Positions 25,401-38,060 of a stretch of 64,000 bases of DNA are shown here, in pieces. Where the stretch lies: assembly GCA_963402885.1 (NCBI GenBank), contig OY727102.1, positions 16,306,001-16,370,000 of the forward strand, written 5' to 3'. Within the stretch, counting starts at the first letter, position 1. Every line of letters begins with the position of its first letter. A program made the position numbers and the translations under genes. The notes beneath the pieces were generated by a model, which was given only the letters and a program-made list of their open reading frames with translations, searched no databases and had not been told where the DNA came from. The stretch is from Antedon bifida (Eukaryota > Echinodermata > Crinoidea > Comatulida > Antedonidae).

Positions 25401-28400
25401 CTTATGATCTATCTCATCAACTTTTACAACGGTTTCATCAACAACCTCTTCTAACTCTTCCAACGCTTTTCCTTGTTCTGCGACGTCTGTTTTTACCGCC
25501 GTTATTTCCATTCCTTGTTCCTCAACTTTCTCTGTAACTTCTGCAACATTACTTTCCGTGGCTGTCACCCGTGTGTCTAGGACTTCGATGTCCTCTCGCT
25601 GGTCTATAATTTCCTCATGTAAAACCTCTAGACTATAGAAAATACAGACATGAATACAGTATTTTGTGTACAGCTGTTTTAACAAGAAAGAGTAAGGTTA
25701 TTGTATTTGTGCTTGTATCATCAACGTTTAGTGACATTTTCAGAAGAGTTACAGAATACAATATAGATAGTCTGTAATATTTTCTCTATAAATAAGTAAT
25801 ATTTTATGCCAGCTAGCCGCCCACATAGTATCCCTATTTTAAGTCTAAAAAGGGCCAATCTGGGAAAAAATTAGAAACAAGTGTTTCTCAACTGATTTGA
25901 GTTATATAGGTTCTATATATCCACCAAAAAAAAGTTCCAGCTCATCTGGCCTGGGGAAAGCCGCCATTTTGGATTTTTAAAATGGCCGCTTCCACATCAT
26001 GTATGGATATGATTTTGGTGGCAAAGTATATGTTTTGAGGGTCAATGAATCCAAATACAGCATTTTGAAGGTTACTGAATGTCCGCCATCTTGTTTTTCA
26101 AAATGGCCGCCATAAAATACAGATTTGTACTCATCTCAACTTCTACATCGTGTATGAACGTGATTTTAGTGACAAAGTGTAGTTGTGAGTGTCAAGAAAT
26201 CGAAAAACAGCATTTTCGTAATTCACTCAATGGCCGCCATTTTGTTTTTCAAAATGGCCACCATAAAAATACAGATTTTTGCTCTTATCTCGGCTTCCAC
26301 ATAATGTTTGGAAGTGATTTTGGTGGCAATGTATATATTTTGAGGGTCAAGGATTTCAATTACAGCATTTTTTTGAAGTTCACTTAATGGCCACCATTTT
26401 GTTTTTTTTTAAATGGCCGCCATAAAATACAGATTTTGCTAATTTCGTAGATCATATAAATAATGAAGACATGATTTTGATCACTAAGTCTATGTTTTGA
26501 TTGTTACAGAATAAAAAATCAGCATTCTAAAATACAGAGTCGGAAAGTGATCAGATCTTCTTATTCCATTTAGGACCAAACTTCATAGTTGAAGGCTACT
26601 GCTCCAATGGCTTTAGATGTTGCTTTTTTTTGCATACAGTTTGTTAAATACAGTAATAGTTTTAAAATTCCCTATCAAACTGGCACAACATATAATAATA
26701 ACAACATTTATGTACAATCCCCTTTGTCTAGTCTCTGAGATCTATCGCTATCACAATCCTCATTATCACAATGTGACGTAAAGTAATGCAAATAGTTAGA
26801 GAAAGAAAACTGCCATTTGTCGTCAAACTCGAAAGATTCTTAAGAGCTTTCTGGGAAAGTCAAAAAGATATCAAGAACATTTAAGCTGTGGCTGTATCAT
26901 TAGATGGTATAACTTTTTAGGCATGATTGTGCAATTGGGAGCTCCAGGTTCAGATATAGCATTTACAGTATGCTTTCATATTTGCAGCAGCTGGTCATGG
27001 CCAAAATGCCAAAAGTGGAAGGCGATATCTGGAAATGCTGAAAGACAAATTTCAAGATACATAAGGTTTTCTCTATTGTGCTCATGTCTGAAAACTGATT
27101 CTTCACCATTATAACACGTTGCATGATATCCATTCTTTTGGAACATCTTGTATTGTATGTATATGGAAATTTGTCGTTCAGGCATATTGGCCATCATGGT
27201 CAATTGTCCTATACTGTGTCTATATCTGGAGACAAAATGGTACATCCTCATCTCGTGTCATCATTATATGATACATAGCTGCATCTTCTAAGAGCTTTAG
27301 AATATACAGCTCTCTTTAAAGTAGGTTATGCACAACTTCAAAACCTCAACCCACCAGTATGTCTAATATAACCAAGAAAGCTCCTGAAAAGATAAACTCC
27401 TCCGTGTCTGATTATTATGACTGGTAGATGAGCAGCTAGATATACGTTTTCAGAGTGGCTGTACCATTGTATAAACTGTTGACATGTTAATTGGATAAAA
27501 AAGAATGATCGGCATAAACTATCGTCGATTTGTCCAGTTATCGCATTATACCTACATGCATAAATTATGGTGAAGTAGTGTTAGTCCACAGTGTTTTAGG
27601 TAACCATCCATTCAGTCACATAAGATATGTTGCTTTAAATTGCTTTACTTATCTATAATGTATCTGATTGGAATATGCTTAACTAAAGTTGGCCATGCTT
27701 CTCTTTAGGATTTGGAAAATATCTTAAAATGTCGTCTAACAAACTTTTTTAGAATATTTTATTTTTAGGTTCTTCACGCGAATGATATAGTTACAGTACA
27801 TCGCTGATATCTTCTTGTGTACAGTATCTCCTGGGGTCATAATCATTGTGGTTCCCATATATTATCACCAACATATTGACTTATTCTCGTCATCACTTTC
27901 CAACTGTATTTCAAAAGCTGAATTTTGTTTTTATTCTGTAACCTTCAAAACATAGGCTTAGCAAAATCATAATCATAGTAGCTCATAAATTAGCAAAAAC
28001 CTGTAGCTTATGGTGGCCATTTTGACAATCAAAATGGTGGCCATTGAGTGAACTTCAAAAAGCTGTATTTAGATTTCTTGACCCTCAAAACATAAACATT
28101 GCCACCAAAATCACTTCTATGCACGATGTAGAAGCTGAGGTACGAGGACAAATTGGTAAATTTATGGCAGCCATTTTGAAAAACAAAATGGCGGGCATTA
28201 GGTGAACTTTAAATTACTATATTTGAATTCCTTGACCTTCAAAACATATACTTTTCTACCAAAATTACGTTCATATGATGTAGAAGCTGAGATATGAGAC
28301 AAAATCTGTAAATTTTATAGCAGCCATTAGGTGAACTTTAAATTAATGCTGTATTTGGATTCCTTGACCGTCAAAACCTACATTTTGCCACCAAAATCAT

Positions 28401-31400
28401 GTCTATACTGTACATGATGTAGAAGCTGAGATAAGCACAAATCTGTATTTTAAGGCGGCCATTTTGAAAAACAAGATGGCGGTTATTGAGTGAACTTCAA
28501 AATGCTTTATTTAGATTCCTTGACCCTCAAAACATACACTTTGCCACCAAAATCATTTCCATGCATGATGTAGAAGAAGAGATACGAGCAAAAACCTGTA
28601 TTTTATGGCGGCCATTTTGAAAATCCAAAATGGCGGCTTTCCCCAGGCCAGATGAGCTGGAACTTTTTTTTGGTGGATATATAGACCCCATATGACACAA
28701 ATCAGTTGAGAAACACTTGTTTCTAATTTTTTCCCAGAGAAAGTGTAAAATGGGGATACTAACAGTCTTTTAATTTACGTCTTTTTCCAATCACTTACCT
28801 TCTTCCTTCCATAAAATCTATGAGTGAAACCACCAGGTCTCCTATCCCCATCTGTGGGCTGTTCTTCATCGCCTCTATCTTAGCTCTGTGTGTTGTTAAA
28901 GATTCAGGAAACTTTTTCCCTATCCTTTTCATCTCCAATAAAACAATTGACTGATATAATGCTTGTACTGTCTGAAGTTGATCAGCTAAAATATTTAGGA
29001 TTTTGATTGCCCATTCCTAGAAAAAAATGTATAATAGTAGGTCTATGTAAATTATAGCCAAGGTCTACATCTATTTTATTTTTTATATTTGTCTATAATC
29101 TGTATTACGATGTAATTAACAGATATTGTCTTCTGTGGAATGAGTGAATAGCAATACGAATTTAGAGTTTAACTTCTGATAATTATTCCTACCTTATTAA
29201 TGGTTCCAACACTTGCAATAATTTTATCTACGTGATACAACACCATTGGCTGTGATTGTAATACCCTTGTAAGACTTTCAACGTGATTTACAAATTTCTC
29301 TGGGTATTTTACAGAAATTTCGCCAAGAACCATGAGTAAGTGGTGTTGAATACCCGGCTCATCAATGTCCTCCATTAAGGTTTCAATGTGTGGTGCAAGT
29401 GTCTGTATTAGAAAAAAATTTGATAGTTGTTTTTTTTTGTTTTTCTATTTATTACTAGACTATGGAGGTTATTAATATATTCATTTGTAGGCTAATAAGT
29501 ATTCGATACCTTATTCTGTTTTCCTCATTGAAAGAAAATATGTTAAACCATTCGAGAGTATGATTTAGAATCATGATGGTGAACATTAATATCTTATATA
29601 TTAATAAATAACAATTATTATTATTTTGGGGATTTACTTTTACAGTGTTCGAAACGCTTTTACAAAATTCGTTTGATTGATTTTTATTTTTATTATGAAT
29701 TGTTAAACTTTTTTTTTATTATTAATTTCTTGTTTGTCGTTTGAGGTTATTTCTTACCTGGGGGGAAGTTTTCGAAATATCATCCAATAATAGGTAAACG
29801 TATGTTTTCTTTGCATCTTCCATGTCTGGTAACTTTCTCAAGATTAAATCCACTTTACTCATAATTTTCTCAGGACATTTAGCATACAATGGCTTTAATG
29901 ACACTAATAAAACAATTGTTTTTCACAATTATGTGATTAAGGTTCATAAATAGTTGGAGACTAGTACATTGTCATATGCTGTAATTAAATTAATTACGTC
30001 ATTAAAAATTATTTTAAATTCTTTGTATTATACAACTAATGTGTATAGAAATAGTAATTATTATATAATTTAACAAGAAAGGAAACAAATTATTATTGTT
30101 TTAGCTGTCGTCATCAGGTATGCACCTCTATATGATAACAAATCTATGAAATCTGAGCACATACTTCCCATAAAAAACATGTCTTCGCAGTCTAGAAAAA
30201 CCTCAACAACTTCTTCTGCGCAAGGCACGAGTGCGTCAATCTTTTGATACATGGAGGCTATAACGCCAGATGAAAGTGTTCTCAATACCTCGATATCTGT
30301 CCGTATTAGCCTCATTACACCAGGAACTAAATCAGTCATATCAATCTTAGTAGCCTATAAATATAAAATAAAAACGCTTAGAAAAATGCGCTAGCTCAAA
30401 TGATGCTTGAATAATAAACCGGGAGCAAGCAAATGTAAAAGTAAATATTTACCTTTGCAACGATGAAATTACCTAGTATGCTACAGGCAATTAACCCCCA
30501 TCCAGTCATTGGCTGACCGTCTAACTCTTTCGTCAATGTGTTATTCCATATTGATATAACATGGTTAATGTATAACTTGGGAGGGCTAAAAAATGGAATT
30601 AACATAATTATGATTATAGGCTTACGCCATTAAATTTATTTCAGTTATTCACTTCATCCGTGACCAGCTAATTTCATCCGTCCTATTAAAAGCACGCGAA
30701 CAGTAGGCTATCTTTTGTTATGTTGTACTACAGTACCTGCAATGTAAACCGTGGATCGGTATAGATACACGTCTACATTTTATTCTAGGAGAAACTTATA
30801 GGTAAAATACTTAATTTGTTAAATATTGTTGGAGTTTTAAACATTTTAAAAAAGGTCAAAATGTTTTTAAAACAGATGTCGGTATCTTACCAGTTAGAGT
30901 TGAATGCAATTGTCAACGAATTTGTTGCAAAGTTTTCTTCAAATGGATGTTCGTCGCTCGACAATTTCTCGTCAAACTTTCTCGTCCACTCATCAACAGT
31001 CCTTAGTAACTCGGGTATCAGAGTTTTAGTGTCACCGTCCTATAATGAATAAACATGTATAATTAGTGCATGATTAAACATTTTATGTAAATTACAACCC
31101 AACAAACTTCCAAATATGTTGAACCTTGCACACGATGATAGTATACTACCGCCATAATTTTCGGATTGATAACTTCACGTGCACAAGTAGGGTTAGTTTT
31201 TTTAATTTTTAATAGGCCATTTTAATGTCACCACAGTTTATTTTGACCGAAAATTTGTTTTGTAAACAAATATTTACCTGAGTCAACCACATTAAAACAT
31301 AACCGTTTATTTTTTCTTTTTTTGTTCATGTATTTTTTTACAAAAATAAATTAGACCATTTCTTAAAAACATTTCTTAAAAATCAAAAGTTTGATTTTAT

Positions 31401-32984
31401 CCTTTTTTATGTGTTGCGTCTTTAAATCTTCTTACTAAAATTAATTAAACGAACAACTTACTTCAACATTAAAATCCCAGTCATCTAACAATCCTTTGGC
31501 AATCATAAGATGGACAATCTCAGATTTCTTCAGAGAATTTATCAATAGTCGTAGAAGTGGGATTTGAACTTTTTTTGTTAACTTATCTCGTCTGTTAATA
31601 TGTATATAATAATAAATGACGATTAATAGATTTGATTGACGTGGAGACTTATTGAGTTTTGGAACGGAGAAAGCTTGGCGGAATAATAATGAACAAGGTA
31701 CCATTCATGTAATAATGGAAAGATAAAAATTTGCTCTAAACAATTGCTAAATATACCTGTAAGTGAAAATGGGCAGGCCACGTTGCAAGACTCCATGATA
31801 ATTTAATGGACAAGGGTAGAGAAAAGGAAAAGAGGCAAACCAAAATGAGATGGAGAGATGGTCTGAGGAAATATGAAAACAACTGGTAGAGAATTGCAAA
31901 AGGGAGAAATAATGGCTGAAAATAGATATATCCTGCAATGAATTGCTAAGTTCTGAAGAAGAAATATAATACTGAATATGTAGGAAAGCAAAGACGGACA
32001 GAGAGGTAACTCGGAACATTTCCAAAGTAAGAACTTTCCCTACTTACATGAACGCTTCTACCATTACTTCTGTGCAGTCTTCGATTCGGCTCGACATTTC
32101 ATATCTTTCTGGTTCGTCAGTGCCATAGAAACTTTCATCACGTTCTGTCATTTTGATTGGTGGCGATTCCATGAATGTCTCGATTATTTGTATGGCTTCT
32201 GTTGATTGATTCTTAAGTAAATAAAATAGATAATTCAGGAACATTTTTAGTCGCATGCAAAAACGTGACTCTACAGCTCACTATGTCGGTCGGTTGGTCG
32301 GTAAACACTAACTCACATTTGAGCACGCGACTACAACCATGTATATGGCATTGTTTTTTCTAAATAACCTACAAATAAGTTTTGTACAACAATGTTATAC
32401 TACTAAATAGGTCTAAATTTGCTAAAGAATGAAATGGAATCAAGCATACATTAGTAATTAATTTAAAATAAATAACATTTTTAATTAAAAGAATAATTTT
32501 TACTTTCCAATTTACGATGTTCCGGTCCCTAAATAAGCGTTCAAGAAGATGATAATACTGGGATTTCTTCTTTTCTGCCATGGCAACTGCAAGTCCGGCG
32601 AATGCATTTGACTGTTTACCCTTGCTGTATCCAAACAAATTTTAAGATAAGATTTTTTGCTACGCCATTCAGACAAATATGTACATTTTATTTTTATGTT
32701 ATAAAATCATCTATGTATGAACTAAGATCTATAATCTCTTATAAACCCTTCAAATGATGCTGTAGTAATATAATAATATGTCGTATCACGAACCTTTTTT
32801 CAGCAGCAGAAATCACTTTCTCAATCACATCCGTTAATACTTGCATATTCCGCTCATTTTCGTCTTCCTCTTCCTCTTCTTCAAATTCAGTCACTGTTTT
32901 TATTAGCTTCGGCAAGTAATTCTTAAAATCACCAATTGATTCCGAGATTTGTTCTACAAACGCTTCGACCTCTGCTCGTTTCAT
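22422..32984 (-). CDS. Gene C: Melted-like repeat, coiled-coil, Death, TIR, TIR, CaaX protein (complete)
   Basis: Seventeen coding exons (right to left): 32984-32794, 32624-32504, 32211-32048, 31591-31462, 31039-30891, 30585-30453, 30354-30165, 29903-29758, 29402-29193, 29016-28799, 25632-25401, 25322-25049, 24902-24640, 24516-24285, 24142-24039, 23347-23171, 22856-22422. The sum is 3369 bases: 1122 aa plus stop. Order of parts: Melted/VEPH1-like helical region 1-550, coiled coil 551-628, Death 629-719, TIR1 720-884, linker 885-919, TIR2 from 920, then a tail ending KRSKRCCVS. The terminal CCVS is a CaaX box; the X residue (Ser) favours farnesylation, and the basic residues before it resemble Ras/Rho-type membrane-targeting tails. 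The intron after the last helical exon is 3166 bases because it carries a foldback transposon. Exon sizes and phases match gene B except in the first, seventh-versus-A and last exons. Confidence 0.88.
25828..28759. mobile_element. foldback / long-inverted-repeat non-autonomous DNA element
   Basis: The outer ends are inverted copies (GTATCCC...GGGATAC) flanked by TA on both sides, consistent with a TA target duplication. Arms of roughly 640-770 bases (25828 to about 26470; about 27990 to 28759) are inverted relative to each other. Each arm is built from diverged units of about 150 bases containing AAAATGGCGGC/GCCGCCATTTT, a conserved 'gcatgatgtagaagctgag' block and 'ttgaccctcaaaacata'. The middle (26480-27980) shows no recognisable transposase. 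It lies wholly inside an intron of gene C. The superfamily is not certain; Tc1/mariner-like TA insertion is a guess from the ends. Confidence 0.75.
31755..31990 (+). mobile_element. LINE fragment (reverse transcriptase C-terminal tail)
   Basis: Plus-strand translation gives KWAGHVARLHDN, then MRWRDGLRKYENNW, an interrupting stop and RIAKGRN. This matches the common WAGHVAR...RGRP..RW.DD...W...A..R pattern at the end of many non-LTR reverse transcriptases. Short, with at least one stop, inserted in the intron of gene C between exons 32048-32211 and 31462-31591. The minus-strand open frame over it is antisense noise. Confidence 0.65.
32246..32353 (-). repeat. GACC-rich dispersed element, copy 2
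   Basis: Same family as 9871-10005 but in inverse orientation: tttagtcgcatgc ... gtcggtcggttggtcggta ... gagcacgcgactacaaccatg. In the second coding intron of gene C. Confidence 0.75.
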
Positions 32985-32998
32985 TATTATTATCCTCG

Positions 32999-35900
32999 CT
33001 ACTGGAAAATTACACGTATACGCCTACTGTAAGCTTATAATCTGAATATTAAAAGATATATTTTTATGTGATAGCCAAGTTGTAGGGCTCGGTTTCCACT
33101 GCTGCTCCTAATGATCAAAATATTGGTGTTGGCAATTAAAATCTGCCCAATAAAATCACATTATATTGCAAATAAGATTTTAAGAAAACCATAATGCTTC
33201 TCATTTTAAATTCTCAAATTGTATTGCGCATTAATCTTAAAATTGTATTGTCCTCCAAAACATGAAAAATGAAGATGAAATAAAATCAAATTTTGAATAG
33301 ACCATTTTGTAGTTATAATAAAGTTATTCACTTTCGCCGAAAAAAAATCCGAAAAAATATAGATTTCGCTTACAAAAAATCAAATAAGTTTATCATTTTT
33401 CCGAACTCATCAGCTCAGAATTTTCTAAAATATGACGGTTAGCTAACAACTCATAAATATGCATGATATGTTAATGAGCATCCAAACAGAGGAGTTGTCT
33501 TCATCACCGCCAAACAAGCATGTGCGACAAACAATTCCATGATCGTATGATGTAAAAAGCTTATTTGCCGGTGAGTAGAATTTTATTTTAGATGAATGAC
33601 ACATTCTTAAAATAGTTATATATCGCAAACTAGACGTTTTTGGCTTATACTAGGTATAGGCTTAGCTATCAGGGTTATGTTCTATGATAGGCCTAGCTAG
33701 GCCTAGTTGTAGTTTACTAGCTGTAGGCAGGCAGATAATCGAGTCAGAAAGAGAACCCACTAACTTAGAGGCCTAGCTAGAAAATAACAGGAAATAGGCC
33801 TACTATGTGGTTGTACCATTGACATATGATAATACATCTGGAGATTAATTTTAAAGTATAACATTAACAGACTAACTGATGACAAAAAACAAACATTTGG
33901 AAAATGATCAGGGTACAGTACCAAAGAAGTTAAGGATAGAATAGATTGTTGTTGATAGCAACCAAAACGAAAACACTAGTAATTAGACTAGGCCTTGAGG
34001 GAGGAGATGCACCAATATTAAGAATATGAGATACTAATAAAGGAATGACTATTAATAATTATATGTATGCAATAAATTGTGAAATATTAAACTTTTCTAT
34101 TTAACTTTTGTATTTAATACATCATTGTTTTTAAATGTTAATGAAGACTGGAACAGAGGTTACACCCATCCATACTGCATAAAGGCGACTGGCAGTACAT
34201 GAGAAAAATATTGGATGACTATCCTGCATTAGGCAAATATGTTTGCTGTTGTATAGTTTTTTAAGTGTTGTATACTTTTCATAATAAAAACAATAATATT
34301 TGTATAAACATAGAAACAGCATTAAATAAATAACAAAATACTACTACGTGATATAATCTTAATAATGTTAATGTGTGAAGATTTACAGTACAATAAAAAA
34401 TGAGTTATTTACTAGTAGTAGTATATTTCATTGAGTCTGCATTATTATTATCTTGACAATTTATCTTCAACTATCAATTGATGTGTTGATTGTGGCATTA
34501 CAGCAATAGCTCGTCGTCTAGGATTGTTCATCTATTTTTAAGTGTCATTTATTTAATAGTAAGAAACGTTCAAATAAATATTGTGAATATTGTGCTACCA
34601 CATACTTTTTGTGTTGATTTCTTCACCATTTTTCACTACTTGCTCATATTGTTAATTTAATGTTGTAGGCCTAACCCTGTTATTTAAAGCTCGGTTGGCA
34701 ATAAAATGCTTACAAGCTGTATTCTATCAGTATTACTAGTATTAGATAGGCCTACTTACTCAGGCATACCACTAGTACTACTACTATAGGCCTAGTCTGG
34801 TGGTAGTAGTAGTAAGGGAATCCAGTAATCTAACTTACTAGGCTTGGGCTAGGCTTCATGCACTATAGAAACTGCAGTTCTTACTTACCAATCTGCTATG
34901 GCCTAGCCTTTTAATATTGTATAATTACAGAAATTTCCCACATCGTTGTCTCACTATAATATCACATCGTATTTTTGTTGTGATGATGGAGAGGTCACAT
35001 GCACGCACAGGAATCATACAATATGCATAATAAGTCATAAGCTAATTCAGGGCAAGAGTTAAATTGGCTGCCAGCCAACCGACTTCCGGTTGATCATTTT
35101 TTATTTTAAATTACGATTTTCTCAGGTAAATTTTTTTTTCATCCAATTTTTAATCAAAGTGCATAACTTTCATGTGACATTAAAATGGCATATTCAATAA
35201 AAAAAATTCTAAAAATATTTTTTTCAGGGGGACAATACATCTTTAAGCTTCTAGAAAATGCAAGCGTTCAAAAAGTCTATTGACCATGTGCCCGTTTGGC
35301 GGAGAAGTGCACGTTATAAATCAGTATTATTATTATTAACAATATCAAAACAACTCACTCAACTTAACCTCAAGATATTTCAGTGTTCAATAGAGTAGTA
35401 TTGCTATTTTTCTACTTATGTAAGTTTCTTCCTAGCCTTCTGATATAGAAGTGGGGCCTACTAACTACCATTAGTTCCTTATAAAAAAGCTAGGATACTC
35501 AACATTTGAAACTATACACGTCAGGGAATATTTTCAACCATACAGGATTTCCTTCATTTATTATTAATACTTCCTTTGTCTAAGGTATTGGTTTAGAAAA
35601 CGAAACATACATACCTGTGATTATGATTTAGTTTGTGTAGTGAGCTGGCAATGCAGTAGCTATTCGAAACAGAGAGATTCTGTTGGTTGCATGCTGTATG
35701 TTGTTATTTTTATTCTTATTTCCTGCCAATTGTTGTTCCAATTTTTCGGTTCGGGTGTTCTTATATAATATAGGCCTACTAGTAATTATACCCGCCCCAG
35801 GGCGGGTTTCAAATTTAATTTTAATTTAGTCTTCTCAGTACGCCAGTGTCTCCCTATCCTCATCAACCGCCATTCCTCCCCAGACAGTTCAAATGTAGGC

Positions 35901-36329
35901 CTAGTAACTTTTCCTAGTACAATTCCAATCATGTTATACTTTAATACGCCAGTATTTCCGCCTTTCTCCCCTCTACCAACAGGGGCGTACACTCATTAGG
36001 GTTACCGTATTTCAAAACATGATTTATCCTCCTTTGTTTGATGGGAAAGGATAGTGTCTCTCAAAGGAGGAGTACACCTAAATTCAGTGTTATTATTATA
36101 AGTTATGTGATGAGTACTGTGTCTTTAGTGATTTCTTATTCGTGCTGTCATCTACTCCTTAATTATTAAGGAAGCACAATATTATTCTCATTACATATAT
36201 AAATTATAGGTAGGCGTATAGCAGAAATCAATAACTATTTAATGTAATGCATTACCATGGTGATAAGTCACTGTTCATCAAGTGACGCTCAAGCATTATT
36301 TTTGGTTCACACTAAATTATATTTGATTG
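32999..36329. other. gene-poor intergenic region, left part
   Basis: No credible coding region was found. It includes the 5' flank of gene C (no clear match to the flanks of A and B was seen) and a cluster of TAGGCCTA octamers around 33689-35900. Minor open frames here have no recognisable domain. Confidence 0.5.
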
Positions 36330-36600
36330 TACGTCAATTGTCGGTGCACCCAATTCGCGAAATAGTATCTAGATTTCTCCAGTGCCATTAGGTAATACAA
36401 TATCCCATGTGTTTTACATAGTATCTTAATATATCATAACCTTTAGCACAACCGTACATGATACAAGCACCACATGTGATACCAATGAGATGCTGTATTA
36501 TCAAATATTCCTATGGTACTGGGCAAATACAACTGCAGTATGTGTGGATACAACTGAAATGGATGATTTTGGGATATACTGTACTGGGTATAATTGAAAG
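36330..36600. repeat. dispersed CACATGTGA-type repeat, copy 3
   Basis: Ordered similarity to 8130-8420: 'tctagatttctccagt', 'catgtgttttacat', 'caccacatgtgatacc', 'gatgctgtattatcaaata', 'cctatggtact'. Non-coding. Confidence 0.5.
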
Positions 36601-38060
36601 TCAACAATAGGCCTAAATATTTATTGAGCATGCGTACATGTTCATACTGTAAATTACACTAGCACAATATTATATAAAGAGTTTCAAATATTTGTTTAAT
36701 AATAAGGCACAAATATTATTAATTAATCTCACTTCTTCGTGTAATTCGTGCAAAACTGTTTTTTTCTCTTTCGTGGATATATTACACCAACTTCTTATTT
36801 CTTACATCGAGAATATACATGTTTGTTAAAATAACCTTTTATTTCTTTTTTACATACAGACTGTTGATTCTTATAAAAATCAACATATTTTCCAGCTATT
36901 TTATAATTTGATACATCTATCTTAATTACAATATAATTACATACAGCATATCCTTAATATTATATAAAGTATATAACTCTAGGTTTGTTTAAAAGAAAAT
37001 TAAAATATTTATTAGTCTAAATTATGACTTCACAATGGCATCTCTTTTTATTTTTCTTTGTACGGTGAAAATATATTATATAGCGCTTACTTCTACGCCG
37101 GACTAGACTCAATCTTAATATCTCGTTTGTAGTTATTCCTTTAAGAGATCAAATTGTAAACCAAATTACAAATAAAAACACACGGAAGTGACTTGCATCA
37201 AACTTCGTTTCGTTAGCCTTTACAGTACGAGCGCCACCAGTGGGCTTTCTGATTTTGTTCGTAATATTAATTTATCATATAGGTATGACATTATCTGACA
37301 GCATGTTTTCTCTTTACGATTTTTTTCATCGGAAACCCAGAATAAATTTGATAAACATAAATGTCATAATAAGAATAACTGAAAACTCTATTATGGAAGA
37401 ATGTCACCATTCGTGTCTTCACTTCAGTGACTTTATCGTTCTTTAATTAAGGTAGACATTTATAACAATAATATAATACCACGTTACATTATAATAGTGT
37501 TTTCGTAGATGTGGCTGTTTTTTTGGCACACTATGTGTTGTCGGTTCAGCGTATACATTCTCGTCAAATGCGTCGCAACTATCTCACATAGTTTTGAATT
37601 CCTGATATTCATTGTGTTTAGAATTGCCTCCATTTTTAGAATTCTTTTTGTGTTTTTCTTTTCAATTATTACGTAATACCGAAATCTACCATAACTCCTT
37701 CTCTTAGATCTAATAATAGATAATGGCATCAAAGATAGCACAATTAAACACTTTTGTTAGGTTAAAAATGGCACATATCATCATTCGAAAGAGGAATCTT
37801 AGTAACTGTATATTTAGTATTGCATCTTTAGTATTATTTATTATATATAATAATTATAACAGTCCTTCCTCATAATTTGAATAATACATTGATTGTTGTA
37901 TAATGATACACAATAGGTATCTTAACAAGTAATACTGATCAGAATGATAAGAATACCCTTTTATTCATCTCACGAAGAAAACATTTTACCTAAAAAGACA
38001 AACGTGTAGAATTCACCTTATGGCTCCCCATAATTTAAGTAGCCTATCCTAATTCAGTAG
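36601..38060. other. intergenic, nothing recognised
   Basis: AT-rich sequence without a supported gene or a defined repeat on either strand. A short 'ttatatagcgc' motif near 37080 recurs near 43300. Confidence 0.5.

Noticed and set aside
26976-27251. Possible transposase frame inside the foldback element
   Set aside because: 91 residues with no recognisable motif; more likely chance in decayed or non-coding filler.
31747-32025. Minus-strand 92-aa frame
   Set aside because: Opposite strand of a LINE reverse-transcriptase fragment.
992-32984. TIR proteins as active SARM1-type NAD-consuming enzymes
   Set aside because: The catalytic Glu position appears to be Tyr in both TIR domains; scaffold role preferred.
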